Source: Achromobacter piechaudii NBRC 102461 (GTDB lineage Bacteria; Pseudomonadota; Gammaproteobacteria; Burkholderiales; Burkholderiaceae_B). From it: a DNA stretch of 64,000 nucleotides. The notes under the pieces were generated by a model. The model did no database searches. It was given only the letters and a program-made list of their open reading frames with translations, and was not told the DNA's origin. The stretch's first letter is position 1. Each line of letters starts with the position of its first letter. The position numbers and the translations under genes were made by a program. Location of the stretch: assembly GCF_001571245.1 (NCBI RefSeq), contig NZ_BCTK01000012.1, positions 124,001 through 188,000 on the forward strand, in the 5' to 3' direction. Shown one piece after another: positions 47,586 through 56,442 of the stretch.

Positions 47586-48215
47586 ATGCCCTTATCCACC
47601 TGGTTGACGTTCTTCCTGGCCTCCTGGGCCATTTCGTTCTCACCCGGGGCGGGCGCGATCTCGGCGATGTCCTCTGGATTGAAGTACGGCTTTGCACGCG
47701 GCTACTGGAACACGGCCGGCCTCATCATGGGCATCCTGTTCCAGTTCGTCGTCGTCGCCGTGGGCTTGGGCGCGGTGCTGGCCACCTCGGAGATGGCCTT
47801 CAATGTGGTCAAGTATCTGGGCGTGGCCTATCTGATCTACCTGGGCGTGCGTCAGTTCCGTACCGACGCCGCGCCCGTCGCGGTGGATGCCGGCGACCCC
47901 AAGCAGGCGTCGATCCGCGATCTGGTCATGCGCGGCTTCCTCATCAACACGATGAACCCGAAGGGCACCGTGTTCTTGTTGGCGGTCGTGCCGCAATTCG
48001 TCGACCCCGCGCTGGCCTTGACGCCGCAGTACATGGCGCTTGCCGGTACGCTGGCTTTCACTGACCTGGTCGCCATGGGCGTCTACACGCTGCTGGCGGC
48101 GCGTGTGCTGCGCCTGCTGCGCGACACCAAGCACATCCGCTGGATGAACCGTACCTTCGGGTCGCTGTTCATTTTGGCGGGCGTATTCCTGGCGTCGTTC
48201 CGCCGCCATTCCTGA
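47586..48215 (+). CDS. LysE-family amino-acid/metabolite exporter
   Basis: 209 residues with six membrane helices. The family signature SPGAGAISAMSSGLKYGFARG follows the first helix, and FLINTMNPKGTVFLLAVVPQF is typical of RhtB/LeuE-type members. It exports amino acids such as homoserine, threonine or leucine; the specific substrate cannot be told. It lies alone between rhlE and prfC on the same strand. Confidence 0.92.
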   Translation: MPLSTWLTFFLASWAISFSPGAGAISAMSSGLKYGFARGYWNTAGLIMGILFQFVVVAVGLGAVLATSEMAFNVVKYLGVAYLIYLGVRQFRTDAAPVAVDAGDPKQASIRDLVMRGFLINTMNPKGTVFLLAVVPQFVDPALALTPQYMALAGTLAFTDLVAMGVYTLLAARVLRLLRDTKHIRWMNRTFGSLFILAGVFLASFRRHS

Positions 48216-48328
48216 ATTTTCGGGCCTTGCGGCGCGCGCTGGCGACAGCGGGTGCTCCAAGGCTTTTTCATGCACGATGCCGTACCGCGCCGGCCCCCAA
48301 AGCGGCGTTAAGTACAATCCCCCCGACC

Positions 48329-49936
48329 ATGAATATCCCTCAAGAAGTAGCGCGGCGCCGAACGTTCGCGATCATTTCCCACCCTGACGCAGGTAAGACC
48401 ACGCTGACCGAAAAGCTGTTGCTGTTCGCAGGCGCGATCCAGATCGCCGGTAGCGTCAAGGCGCGCAAGGCCTCGCGCCATGCGTCGTCCGACTGGATGG
48501 AAATCGAAAAGCAGCGCGGCATTTCCGTGGCCTCGTCGGTCATGCAGATGGAATACCGCGACTGCGTCATCAACCTGCTCGACACCCCGGGCCACCAGGA
48601 CTTCTCCGAAGACACCTACCGGGTGCTGACGGCGGTTGACGCTGCGCTGATGGTGATCGACGCGGCCAACGGCGTTGAACCGCAGACGATCCGCCTGCTG
48701 CAAGTCTGCCGCGCGCGCAACACGCCCATCATCACGTTCATCAACAAGATGGACCGCGAAGTGCGCGAGCCGCTGGAACTGCTGTCCGAAATCGAAGGCC
48801 ACCTGGGCATGGACGCCGTGCCGTTCTCGTGGCCGGTCGGCATGGGCAAGTCGTTTGGTGGCGTGTTCGATATCCGCCGCGACCGCATGCGCGTGTTCCG
48901 CCCGGGGCAGGAACGCCGTTCGGACAACGACGACGTCATCGAAGGGCTGACCAATCCTGAAATCGCCCGCCGTTACGGCTCGGCGTTCGATCAGGCCAGC
49001 GGCGAAATCGAGCTCATCAACGAAGCGGCGCCCGCGTTCGACCGCGAGCAATTCCTGGCCGGCAAGCAGACCCCGGTGTTCTTCGGTTCGGCCATCAACA
49101 ACTTCGGTGTGCAGGAAGTGCTGGACGCGCTGGTCGACCACGCGCCGCCCCCCGGTCCCCGCATGGCGTTGCAACGCGAAGTGCTGCCGGAAGAACCCAA
49201 GTTCACCGGCGTGGTGTTCAAGGTGCAAGCCAACATGGACCCCGCCCACCGCGACCGCGTGGCGTTCGTGCGCGTCAGCTCGGGTCGCTTCGAGCGCGGC
49301 ATGCGCTTGAAGGTTGCCCGCACCAATAAAGAAATGCGCCCGAACAACGTGGTGTCTTTCCTGTCGCAACGGCGCGAGCTGCTGGACGAGGCGTATGCCG
49401 GCGACGTGATCGGTATTCCGAACCACGGCGTGCTACAGCTGGGCGACGTGCTGACCGAAGGCGAGACCCTGCAATTCACCGGCCTGCCGTTCTTCGCGCC
49501 GGAGCTGTTCCAGGCGGTTGAAGTGAAGGATCCGCTGCGCACCAAACAGCTGCGCACCGGCCTGACGCAACTGGGCGAAGAGGGCGCCATCCAGGTGTTT
49601 CGTCCCGAAGCCGCTGGCGGCTCTTTGCTGCTGGGCGCCATCGGCCAACTGCAGTTCGAAGTGGTCGCGCATCGCCTTAAAACCGAGTACGGCGCGGACG
49701 CCAGAATGCTGCCTTCGCGCTACACAATGGCACGTTGGATTACGTCTGAAAACCCGAAGGCGCTGCGCAAGTTCATGGATGCCAATGCGGCTCATATCGC
49801 CTATGATGTCGTCGATGCGGCGGCGTTTTTGATCAGTTCCCCTGCGCAGTTGCGCGTAGCCGAGGACCTGTATCCCGAGGTGAAATTCCATGCCATGCGC
49901 GAACACGGCGGCAAGGTTTTCGGGGACAAGGCGTAG
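48329..49936 (+). CDS. prfC: Peptide chain release factor 3
   Basis: 535 residues. A translational GTPase with G1 SHPDAGKTT (17-25), G3 DTPGHQDF, G4 NKMDR. RF3 removes RF1/RF2 from the ribosome after termination. A TACAAT at 48313-48318 lies just 10 nt before the ATG at 48329, which would leave an almost leaderless mRNA; no Shine-Dalgarno sequence is seen. The frame is open upstream to 48227, but the family start is the MNIPQEV at 48329. Confidence 0.96.
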   Translation: MNIPQEVARRRTFAIISHPDAGKTTLTEKLLLFAGAIQIAGSVKARKASRHASSDWMEIEKQRGISVASSVMQMEYRDCVINLLDTPGHQDFSEDTYRVLTAVDAALMVIDAANGVEPQTIRLLQVCRARNTPIITFINKMDREVREPLELLSEIEGHLGMDAVPFSWPVGMGKSFGGVFDIRRDRMRVFRPGQERRSDNDDVIEGLTNPEIARRYGSAFDQASGEIELINEAAPAFDREQFLAGKQTPVFFGSAINNFGVQEVLDALVDHAPPPGPRMALQREVLPEEPKFTGVVFKVQANMDPAHRDRVAFVRVSSGRFERGMRLKVARTNKEMRPNNVVSFLSQRRELLDEAYAGDVIGIPNHGVLQLGDVLTEGETLQFTGLPFFAPELFQAVEVKDPLRTKQLRTGLTQLGEEGAIQVFRPEAAGGSLLLGAIGQLQFEVVAHRLKTEYGADARMLPSRYTMARWITSENPKALRKFMDANAAHIAYDVVDAAAFLISSPAQLRVAEDLYPEVKFHAMREHGGKVFGDKA

Positions 49937-49972
49937 ACCCGTTCGGGTTCCGCACGGCAGATGAGGGTAGCA

Positions 49973-50647
49973 ATGTCTTGGCGTTTATTATTCGCAACGC
50001 TCCTGATCGCGCTTGGCGCGTCGGCCTGGGGCGGTATTCAATTGGGTGACTGGCTGGTAGCGCATGCGCCGCCCGCGGCACCCGCTCCTGGTCAGGACGC
50101 GGCAGCTTCGCAGCAGCCCGTTCTGGACGCCAACGGACGCCCTTACGTGGCGCAGCCCCCGCAGCCTCGCATCGATGGCACGCTGGGCGTACCCGACAAA
50201 CCCGCCGACCGCGAATGGCAAGTCAACACGGTGTCGCTGTTCGATACCGTCAGCGACCCGGCCGTCAAGCTCTCGCGCGAACGCATCACCCCCGAGCAAG
50301 CCCGTGAAATCGCGGCCGCCTCGGAAGTGCCGCTGCCCTCGGGCTCGTCGGATGTCACCACCATGGACCTGCAAGTGCCCGGCACCTCGACCGCCATCAA
50401 CGGCGGCCAGATGCAAGCCAATGGCTACGGCACCCCGCAAATGGTGCAGGCGCCGCCCCCTCCGCCCAACACCTCGCCCGCACCGGGCGCGCCGGGCTGG
50501 CAGGACGCGCTCAAGCGCGAGTTGGCGCAGTGCGCAACGCAGGGCTTCTTCGAACGTCCCTCCTGCTCGTGGAACGCGCGCAACAAGTACTGTGCGCCCA
50601 ACCGCGCCTGGGGCACGATGGCCGAATGCCCGGCCCGCCCGCAGTAA
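49973..50647 (+). CDS. Secreted or anchored Pro-rich protein with a four-Cys C-terminal module
   Basis: 224 residues. An N-terminal hydrophobic helix (LLFATLLIALGASAWGGI) is a signal or anchor; the middle is Pro/Ala/Gln-rich and probably disordered; the C-terminal 40 residues carry four Cys with spacing C-X10-C-X8-C-X11-C around GFFERPSC and YCAPNRAWG. The family is not named to my knowledge. ATG 49973 is preferred over 49961 because GAGGG (49963-49967) lies 5 nt upstream of it. A terminator follows 20 nt after the stop. Confidence 0.75.
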   Translation: MSWRLLFATLLIALGASAWGGIQLGDWLVAHAPPAAPAPGQDAAASQQPVLDANGRPYVAQPPQPRIDGTLGVPDKPADREWQVNTVSLFDTVSDPAVKLSRERITPEQAREIAAASEVPLPSGSSDVTTMDLQVPGTSTAINGGQMQANGYGTPQMVQAPPPPPNTSPAPGAPGWQDALKRELAQCATQGFFERPSCSWNARNKYCAPNRAWGTMAECPARPQ

Positions 50648-50667
50648 CGCCGCGATTGCCGCACATA

Positions 50668-50698
50668 GAAAAGGCGCCCCATGGGGCGCCTTTCTTTT
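50668..50698 (+). terminator. Bidirectional terminator between the Cys-rich protein and bfr
   Basis: A palindromic stem AAAGGCGCCCC (50670-50680) and GGGGCGCCTTT (50683-50693), flanked by A and T residues on the two sides, lies between convergent genes. Confidence 0.85.
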
Positions 50699-50716
50699 GC
50701 CTGGCGGCCGGACCGA

Positions 50717-51193
50717 TTACTCGGGCACGGACATCTGGCTTTGCAGGTAATTCTGGATGCCGACCTTGTCGATCAGATCGATCTGGGTTTCCAGGTAATC
50801 GATGTGCTCTTCGGTGTCGTCCAGGATGTCCTGGAACAGATCGCGCGAGACGTAGTCACGCACCGACTCACAGTAAGCGATGGCTTCCACGACGGTTGCG
50901 TGGGCGGCTTGTTCCAGCTTCAGGTCACAAGCAAGCAGCTCGGGCACATCTTCACCGATCAGCAGCTTGTGCAGGTCTTGCAGGTTGGGCAGGCCATCAA
51001 GCATGAAGATGCGCGCGATCAGGCGATCCGCATGCTTCATTTCGCCGATGGATTCTTCGTACTCGTGCTTGCCCAGCTTGTCGAAGCCCCAATGATTCAG
51101 CATGCGTGCATGCAGGAAATATTGGTTGATGGCCGTCAGTTCGTTGGTCAGTTGCTTGTTCAGAAACTGGATGACGGTTTTGTCGCCTTTCAT
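50717..51193 (-). CDS. bfr: Bacterioferritin
   Basis: 158 residues, the same length as E. coli Bfr and alignable to it without gaps. It stores iron in a 24-mer with haem between subunits. Haem ligand Met52 is present. Ferroxidase ligands Glu18, Glu51, His54, Glu94 and His130 are present, but position 127, Glu in E. coli, is Thr here (DDTEEH); Glu128 follows. AAGGAG precedes the ATG. Its partner bfd lies at 52730-53011 on the same strand, separated by a DMT gene. Confidence 0.95.
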   Translation of the reverse strand: MKGDKTVIQFLNKQLTNELTAINQYFLHARMLNHWGFDKLGKHEYEESIGEMKHADRLIARIFMLDGLPNLQDLHKLLIGEDVPELLACDLKLEQAAHATVVEAIAYCESVRDYVSRDLFQDILDDTEEHIDYLETQIDLIDKVGIQNYLQSQMSVPE

Positions 51194-51571
51194 AATGGAC
51201 TCCTTGCAGTCAGGCGCGACGCGAGTGCATCGCGACAAAGGAGCGCACGATGCCGCGCGTACGCAACCCCGGCAGACTACCATCTGCCGCAGGGCCACGC
51301 CTAGCCTTGCGCCGCATTTGGTAAACCGCTTTAGGACCGCTACAAGAAAGCGACAAGCCAATGAGAATGAGTATGCGTGCGCGATGCCTTGCATGCGAAA
51401 CGCAAGCCCCATGCGGCGTTGCGCGGACCCACACGCGGTAATCGCACCCCATTTTTCACGCCCATTGCCGACCGGCCCGTCAGGCGCGACGACAAATAGT
51501 CCCTACACCCGTCAAAACCGTTTGGTTGTTTATCCGCAACCCCGCAGAACTTACTCTGACAGAGAGTGCGA
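51194..51571 (-). other. Upstream region of bfr
   Basis: 378 nt between the bfr start and the stop of the DMT gene; no gene is seen. AATGAGAATGAGTATG (51360-51375) resembles a weak Fur box made of NATWAT-like hexamers, about 165 nt before bfr. An inverted repeat ACTCT-GACAG-AGAGT lies at 51553-51567 at the end of the DMT gene, without a T-tract. Confidence 0.35.
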
Positions 51572-52480
51572 TCAGCCCGCTTTGCGCGTCGTCAACCAGA
51601 TGCCAATGGCGATGGGAACGATGCCCAACAGGTCCAGCCACGACACCGGTTCGCGCAGCACCAGCCAGCCAAATAACAGGCCCAGCGGCGGCATCAGGAA
51701 ATGCAGCGCGCTGGCCGAAGTGGCGCTGGCCCGGCTCAAGATCATGAACCACAGGTAGTAGCCGCCCATCGACACCGCCACGATCATGTAGGCCATGCTG
51801 GCCAACAGGCTGGTGGTCAGATGCGCGTCGCCCAGGCTTTCGTTCATCAGCGCGAACGGCAGCAACGCCGCTGCCGCGGCAAGGGACTGGATGCCGGTCG
51901 ATGTCCACAGGCCCGCCGTGGGCTTGAGGCGCTTGTAGAGCAACGTGCCCGCCACCAGCGCCACCAGCCCGCCCGTGACCAGCAGCGTGCCGTGCATGTC
52001 TTCCTGCATGCCTGACAGCCGCGATCTGAGCACCACGGCTACACCCGCCAGCCCCAGGCACAGGCCAAGCAACTTGCGCCAGTTCAGCCGCTCGCCCAGC
52101 ACAGGCCCGGCCAGGACGCCGATCAACAAGGGATTGGTGCTGATCAGCACGGCCGTGAAGGCTGACGAAACGGTGGTCATGCCCGACCAGCTCAGGCCCA
52201 GGTACAACGCATTGTTCAACACGCCCAGCAGGATCAGCGAGGCCAGGTCGCGCGCCCGCATTGGCTGGCCACGGCCGCTGTAGGCGGCGATGCCGAGCAT
52301 CAGGACGCCGGCGATCAAAAAGCGGATGGTCAGCAGAGTCAGCGGCGGACAGTCCCGCACCGCGATTTTTGCCGCCGCGAAGGCGGAACTCCATAAAAAG
52401 CAGAACGCCGCGATGGGTACCCAACTGATCCCCGAGGCAGCAGGGGCGTTCGGGGGACGGGCGACGGGCGTGGCCTTCAT
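51572..52480 (-). CDS. EamA/DMT-family exporter
   Basis: 302 residues from ATG 52480 (MKATPVARPP) with ten hydrophobic helices in two EamA repeats (about 12-140 and 160-290). AAFCFLWSSAFAAAKIAV and GERLNWRKLLGLCLGLAGV are typical. The substrate is unknown. The open frame extends upstream to 52579, but that part is charged and not protein-like. It lies between bfr and bfd; whether it has any part in iron metabolism cannot be said. Confidence 0.88.
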   Translation of the reverse strand: MKATPVARPPNAPAASGISWVPIAAFCFLWSSAFAAAKIAVRDCPPLTLLTIRFLIAGVLMLGIAAYSGRGQPMRARDLASLILLGVLNNALYLGLSWSGMTTVSSAFTAVLISTNPLLIGVLAGPVLGERLNWRKLLGLCLGLAGVAVVLRSRLSGMQEDMHGTLLVTGGLVALVAGTLLYKRLKPTAGLWTSTGIQSLAAAAALLPFALMNESLGDAHLTTSLLASMAYMIVAVSMGGYYLWFMILSRASATSASALHFLMPPLGLLFGWLVLREPVSWLDLLGIVPIAIGIWLTTRKAG

Positions 52481-52674
52481 CAAGGGTCCAGGAGAGCGGC
52501 ACGCCACGCAGGGCGCAGGGATCAAGCATTCTGCTCGCGCCCAGGTTCGTTGACAAACATTTTGGGAAGTCGCGCGCATCTGACTCGCACGGCCGCGCTG
52601 CTACCCGGCCAAGCGGACGCACAGGCAGGGCAGATCAGGGAAGGCTGGGGAGTTGCTACGAGAGAAAGTAGCGG

Positions 52675-52712
52675 GAAACAACAAGACGGCTCGCTGAGAA
52701 TTCAGCGAGCCG
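52675..52712 (-). terminator. Terminator of bfd (minus strand)
   Basis: A perfect 11-bp stem: read on the minus strand, CGGCTCGCTGA (52712-52702), loop ATTC, TCAGCGAGCCG (52697-52687), followed by TCTTGTTGTTT. Confidence 0.8.
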
Positions 52713-52729
52713 GCAGGGATGGCAACGCT

Positions 52730-53011
52730 TCAGCCAGCAGCGACCAGCGGAATGGGGAAGCTGCTGTTGTTGGCAGCCGAGCCCGATTCAACCAGGGTGG
52801 CGGGAGCATTGACCGGAACGGCGATGGAGCGAACGTCGCATACGCTGGAGCAGCGGCCGCCCGGCAGGTATTCGGCGGCGGTTGCCGCGCAGCAGCCGCA
52901 GCACGTGGCCACGCCCAGCTCGAATTGCAGGTCGGACAGCGTCGTCGCGCCACCGTCCACGCTGGCGCGGACTTGGCGTTCGGTGATGGCATTACATACG
53001 CAAATGTACAT
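52730..53011 (-). CDS. bfd: Bacterioferritin-associated ferredoxin with C-terminal extension
   Basis: 93 residues. The N-terminal 60 form a BFD-like [2Fe-2S] domain with Cys4 and Cys6 (YICVCNAIT) and a CCGCC cluster (37-41) that supplies the remaining ligands. Bfd reduces ferric iron in Bfr so that it can leave the store. The usual length is about 64; the extra roughly 30 residues (from about 60) are small and hydrophobic, without Cys after residue 58. A Fur-like box overlaps its promoter, matching induction when iron is low. Confidence 0.9.
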   Translation of the reverse strand: MYICVCNAITERQVRASVDGGATTLSDLQFELGVATCCGCCAATAAEYLPGGRCSSVCDVRSIAVPVNAPATLVESGSAANNSSFPIPLVAAG

Positions 53012-53012
53012 G

Positions 53013-53037
53013 CGAATGATTATCGAAAATTATCCAG
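53013..53037 (-). promoter_or_regulatory. Fur-box-like site upstream of bfd
   Basis: AATGATTATCGAAAATTATCC (53015-53035) matches the repeated AT-rich hexamers of the Fur consensus, with GATAAT on both strands. It begins within 4 nt of the bfd ATG, so it covers the promoter and 5' leader. This is the strongest Fur-like site in the window. Confidence 0.7.
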
Positions 53038-53132
53038 CGGATGACAAGCCCTGGACGCAAAAAAATTTGTAGCGTAATTGTCACGCAAGCCCTTGAAACA
53101 AAGGACGAATCCGCGAAGATTCGTCCCCAATT

Positions 53133-54560
53133 TCAGCGCGCGCTGGCCTGCGCCTTGCGCAGCGTTGCGGGGGCAATTCGCAGCGCTTCGCGGTACTTTG
53201 CCACCGTCCGACGGGCGATGACTATCCCCTGATCGGCCAGCTTCTGCATGATCTGGCTGTCCGACAAGGGCTTGGCGCGGTTCTCTTCGGCCACCATCTG
53301 GCGGATGAATGTCTGCACCGCCGTGGCCGACGTCGCGTCGCCGCCATCCGTGGACACGCCTGCCCCGAAGAAGCGCTTGAGTTCCAGCGTGCCGAACGGA
53401 GTGAGCATGTACTTCTGCGTTGTGGCCCGTGAAATCGTGGATTCGTGCAGGCCCAGTTCGCCCGCGATGTCTTTCAGGATCAGCGGACGCATGGCCGATG
53501 GCCCTTGGCTGAAGAACGCGGTCTGGCGTTCCACGATGGCCTGGGCGACTCGCAGGATCGTGTCAAAGCGCTGCTCGACATTGCGGATCATCCATTTGGC
53601 TTGCTGCAACTGGGTCTGGAGGCCCGCGTGCGCGGATTCCTTCTGGTTGCCCAGCATCTGCGCATACAGGCCGTTGATCTGCAAGCGGGGCACGGCGGCG
53701 CTATTCAGCGTGACCTGCCAACCGCGCCGCGTCTTGCGCACGATGACATCCGGCACGGCGTAATCGGCCGCCGGCACGGTCCAGGCGCGGCCCGGCCGAG
53801 GCTCCAGCCGCAGGATCAGCGAATGGGCGGTGCGGAAGGTTGCCTCGTCGCAACCCACGGCGGCGCACAGGCGGGCGGCGTTGCCAGTGGCGAGCATGGG
53901 CAGATGGCTTGCACAGATTTCGCGCGCGCAGGCCAGCACGGCAGGGTCGGCGGCTTCGGGCAGACGGGTCAGGTCGGGATGGCGCAATTGCAACACCAGG
54001 CAGTCGGCCATGTCGCGCGCGCCGATGCCGGGCGGGTCGAACGATTGCAGCAGCGACAGCGCGGCGCGCAGTTCGTCCAGGTCAGGCTCCATTTCGGCGG
54101 GCAGCCAGGAAAGGATTTCTTCCAGCGGCGAGCCCAGGTAGCCGTTTTCATCCAGTTCGTCGATGAGCAGCGCGGCCAGCGCTGCATCGCGCGGCGCGGC
54201 GCGCGTCAGCATCAGCTGACCCAGCAGGTGCTCGCGCAGCGTGTCCGGACGCGCCGCCTCGGGCAGCCCGGAATCGTCATCCGAATACACGCCGCCCGAG
54301 CCCGGCATTTCTTCCACGGGGGAATCGCGTTCCACCGCGGGCGCGTCGTCCTCGACGGAGGATTCGCGTTCGGATTCCGCCTGCGCCTCGGCGGCCGGAG
54401 TGTCGTCTTCGCGCTCCAGCAAGGGGTTGTCCGCGAGCACTTGCGAGATCTCGGCCTCAAGGTCGAGCGTGGACAACTGCAACAATCGTATCGATTGCTG
54501 CAATTGAGGGGTCAGCGTCAGGTGCTGGCCAGGTCGCAGTTCTAAAATTGGACGGGTCAT
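53133..54560 (-). CDS. rpoN: RNA polymerase sigma-54 factor
   Basis: 475 residues. Region I (LTLTPQLQQSIRLLQLSTLDLEAEI) contacts enhancer-binding proteins; an acidic linker follows (about 50-115), then the core-binding and DNA-binding regions, ending with the RpoN box ARRTVAKYRE. ATG 54560 is the best start. The usual neighbours lptB, hpf and ptsN are absent: bfd lies downstream and a two-TM gene diverges 16 bp upstream. Confidence 0.96.
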   Translation of the reverse strand: MTRPILELRPGQHLTLTPQLQQSIRLLQLSTLDLEAEISQVLADNPLLEREDDTPAAEAQAESERESSVEDDAPAVERDSPVEEMPGSGGVYSDDDSGLPEAARPDTLREHLLGQLMLTRAAPRDAALAALLIDELDENGYLGSPLEEILSWLPAEMEPDLDELRAALSLLQSFDPPGIGARDMADCLVLQLRHPDLTRLPEAADPAVLACAREICASHLPMLATGNAARLCAAVGCDEATFRTAHSLILRLEPRPGRAWTVPAADYAVPDVIVRKTRRGWQVTLNSAAVPRLQINGLYAQMLGNQKESAHAGLQTQLQQAKWMIRNVEQRFDTILRVAQAIVERQTAFFSQGPSAMRPLILKDIAGELGLHESTISRATTQKYMLTPFGTLELKRFFGAGVSTDGGDATSATAVQTFIRQMVAEENRAKPLSDSQIMQKLADQGIVIARRTVAKYREALRIAPATLRKAQASAR

Positions 54561-54576
54561 AGGTACAATATTTTGC

Positions 54577-55221
54577 ATGATGAATCTGACTTCGCCCGCA
54601 AGCGTTCGCCAGGACAGCCGACTTATCGGCCAGACCCTGCTCAAACTGGCGCTACCCCGTATCGTTGTGCGCGCGATAGTCATCGCCGTCGCCGTCGTCC
54701 TTTGGTATCTGATCGCCTCGTGGATACTGGATTTCGGCAAACGCATGAACTACGACTTCCTGCATACGCTGGGCCAACCGACCCAGGACATGGCGCAGAA
54801 GGTCAATCCCTATATCTGGTGGGTGGTTGCCGGCATCTGGACGTTGATCGTCTTCTTTTCCGTACGCGCCTGGTTTTCCGCCAGCCTTGCAGCAGGCGCC
54901 GCCACGCCGGTAAGCACGGACGTGCTGGCCGATCTGGCGCCGAACCTGTCGGAAGAATCGCTGGGCGTGCTGCGCTGGACCTGGGGCGATCGCCAAGAGC
55001 CCTTCACTGTAGGCGACTTGCGCCGCGCACTGTATGAAATTCGCCACAATCGCAGCGGCAAGATCGCGATGGTGGCCGAACAGGCACACATTCTGGAAGG
55101 CACCGCCACGCTCCCGGGGCGCGACCCGCGCGACGATGGCCGCCGCGCCCCGCGCAGCGAAGTCCGGGGAGAAACCCGGAACGATCGTTACGTCGAACCG
55201 CGTATCGGTCCCGCGCGCTGA
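54577..55221 (+). CDS. Two-helix membrane protein of unknown function
   Basis: 214 residues. Two membrane helices (about 30-51 and 79-96) are followed by a soluble region of about 115 residues: LGVLRWTWGDRQEPFTVGDLRRALYEIRHNR, then a charged Arg-rich tail. Not recognised as a known family. Two ATG codons occur (54577, 54580). A TACAAT at 54564-54569 lies inside the 16-bp gap to divergent rpoN, so it cannot be its -10 unless the mRNA is leaderless. A terminator follows. Confidence 0.75.
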   Translation: MMNLTSPASVRQDSRLIGQTLLKLALPRIVVRAIVIAVAVVLWYLIASWILDFGKRMNYDFLHTLGQPTQDMAQKVNPYIWWVVAGIWTLIVFFSVRAWFSASLAAGAATPVSTDVLADLAPNLSEESLGVLRWTWGDRQEPFTVGDLRRALYEIRHNRSGKIAMVAEQAHILEGTATLPGRDPRDDGRRAPRSEVRGETRNDRYVEPRIGPAR

Positions 55222-55250
55222 AGCGACCCCCCGCTCTTCTACACCTCATC

Positions 55251-55278
55251 AGGCCGCCGACAGGCGGCCTTTCTGTTT
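55251..55278 (+). terminator. Terminator after the two-TM protein gene
   Basis: AGGCCGCC (55251-55258), loop GACA, GGCGGCCT (55263-55270), then TTCTGTTT. Confidence 0.8.
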
Positions 55279-55414
55279 CAGTCCTGCGCCAGCTCGGCCC
55301 TCTATACTGGCCCGTCCAGGCTCGCGCAACCGCGGGCCGCGCATACAACCATGGCAAAACGACATAACGGCAGCCGAGACCTGCCGAGCGCGGCCGGCCC
55401 CTGGAGTGAAAACC

Positions 55415-56392
55415 ATGTTCCGCACCCCCATCCGGTATGCCGCCGGTTTGCTCGTGGCCTGCACGGCCGCCTTCGCCGCCACCCCCGCCTTGGCTGACTG
55501 GCCCGACAAACCCATCACGTTTGTCGCTCCGTTCAGCGCGGGAGGCGCCAATGACCTGGTCGCCCGCATCATCGCCAAGGCAGTGGGCACGACGCTGAAA
55601 CAGTCGGTCATCGTGGAAAACCGTCCGGGCGCAGGCGGCGTCGTAGGCGCCGCGCACGTCGCTCGCAGCGCGGCGGACGGCTACACCTATCTGGTCGGCA
55701 GCAACGGCACCGTGACCAACAGCCTGATCCGCTCGGACCAGCCCTATAAAGACGAAGAGCTGACGCCCGTGGCGCTGCTGACCATCACCCCGTCAGTCAT
55801 CGTGGCCAATCCGTCCAACCCGGCCAAGGACCTGAAGGATTTCGTCCAGCGCGCCAAACAGGCCAAGACCGATCGCATCACCTTTTCGACGGCCGGCAAT
55901 GGCAGCACGCCGCATTTCGTTGCCGAGATGGTCAAGGAAGCGACGGGGCTGCCTGTCGAACCCATCGCCTACAAGAGCGGCTCGGAGGGCGTGACCGCCG
56001 TGATCGGCGACCAGGTCGACGCCACCTCCGAGGCCAGCATCGTCACCTTGCCGCTGATCCAGAGCGGCAAGCTCAAGGCCTTGGCCACTACCTGGGACAA
56101 ACGCATGGCCAGCGCGCCTGACATCCCGACCACCGCCGAGGAAGGCTTCCCGGCGATCCGCATCGGGCACTGGGCGGGGCTGTATGCGCCTGCAGGCACC
56201 CCCGCCGACGTGCTGGACAAAATGAACGCAGCCGTCGAGCAGTCTTTGCAGACCAAGGAAGTGCAGGACGCGCTGCGCCAAAGCAGCATCGAACCGGGCG
56301 GCGGCTCGCGTGCCAGCTTCGTGGAATTCGCAGCCAGCGAACGCGAACGACTGGGCAAAATCGTGAAAACGGGCCACATGCAGACGCAATAA
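55415..56392 (+). CDS. Bug-family tripartite-tricarboxylate extracytoplasmic receptor
   Basis: 325 residues. A signal peptide ends near ATPALA-DWPDKP; FVAPFSAGGANDLVARI and VIVENRPGAGGVVGA are the Bug hallmarks. It is the second Bug gene in the window and, like the first, has no TctAB genes beside it. GGAG (55403-55406) lies 8 nt before the ATG. TATACT at 55303-55308 is a possible -10. It is monocistronic, between two terminators. Confidence 0.93.
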   Translation: MFRTPIRYAAGLLVACTAAFAATPALADWPDKPITFVAPFSAGGANDLVARIIAKAVGTTLKQSVIVENRPGAGGVVGAAHVARSAADGYTYLVGSNGTVTNSLIRSDQPYKDEELTPVALLTITPSVIVANPSNPAKDLKDFVQRAKQAKTDRITFSTAGNGSTPHFVAEMVKEATGLPVEPIAYKSGSEGVTAVIGDQVDATSEASIVTLPLIQSGKLKALATTWDKRMASAPDIPTTAEEGFPAIRIGHWAGLYAPAGTPADVLDKMNAAVEQSLQTKEVQDALRQSSIEPGGGSRASFVEFAASERERLGKIVKTGHMQTQ

Positions 56393-56442
56393 TCGCGCGG
56401 TGTTGGGTCGGGCCTGTACCGGCCCGCCCCGATTTCCAAAGC

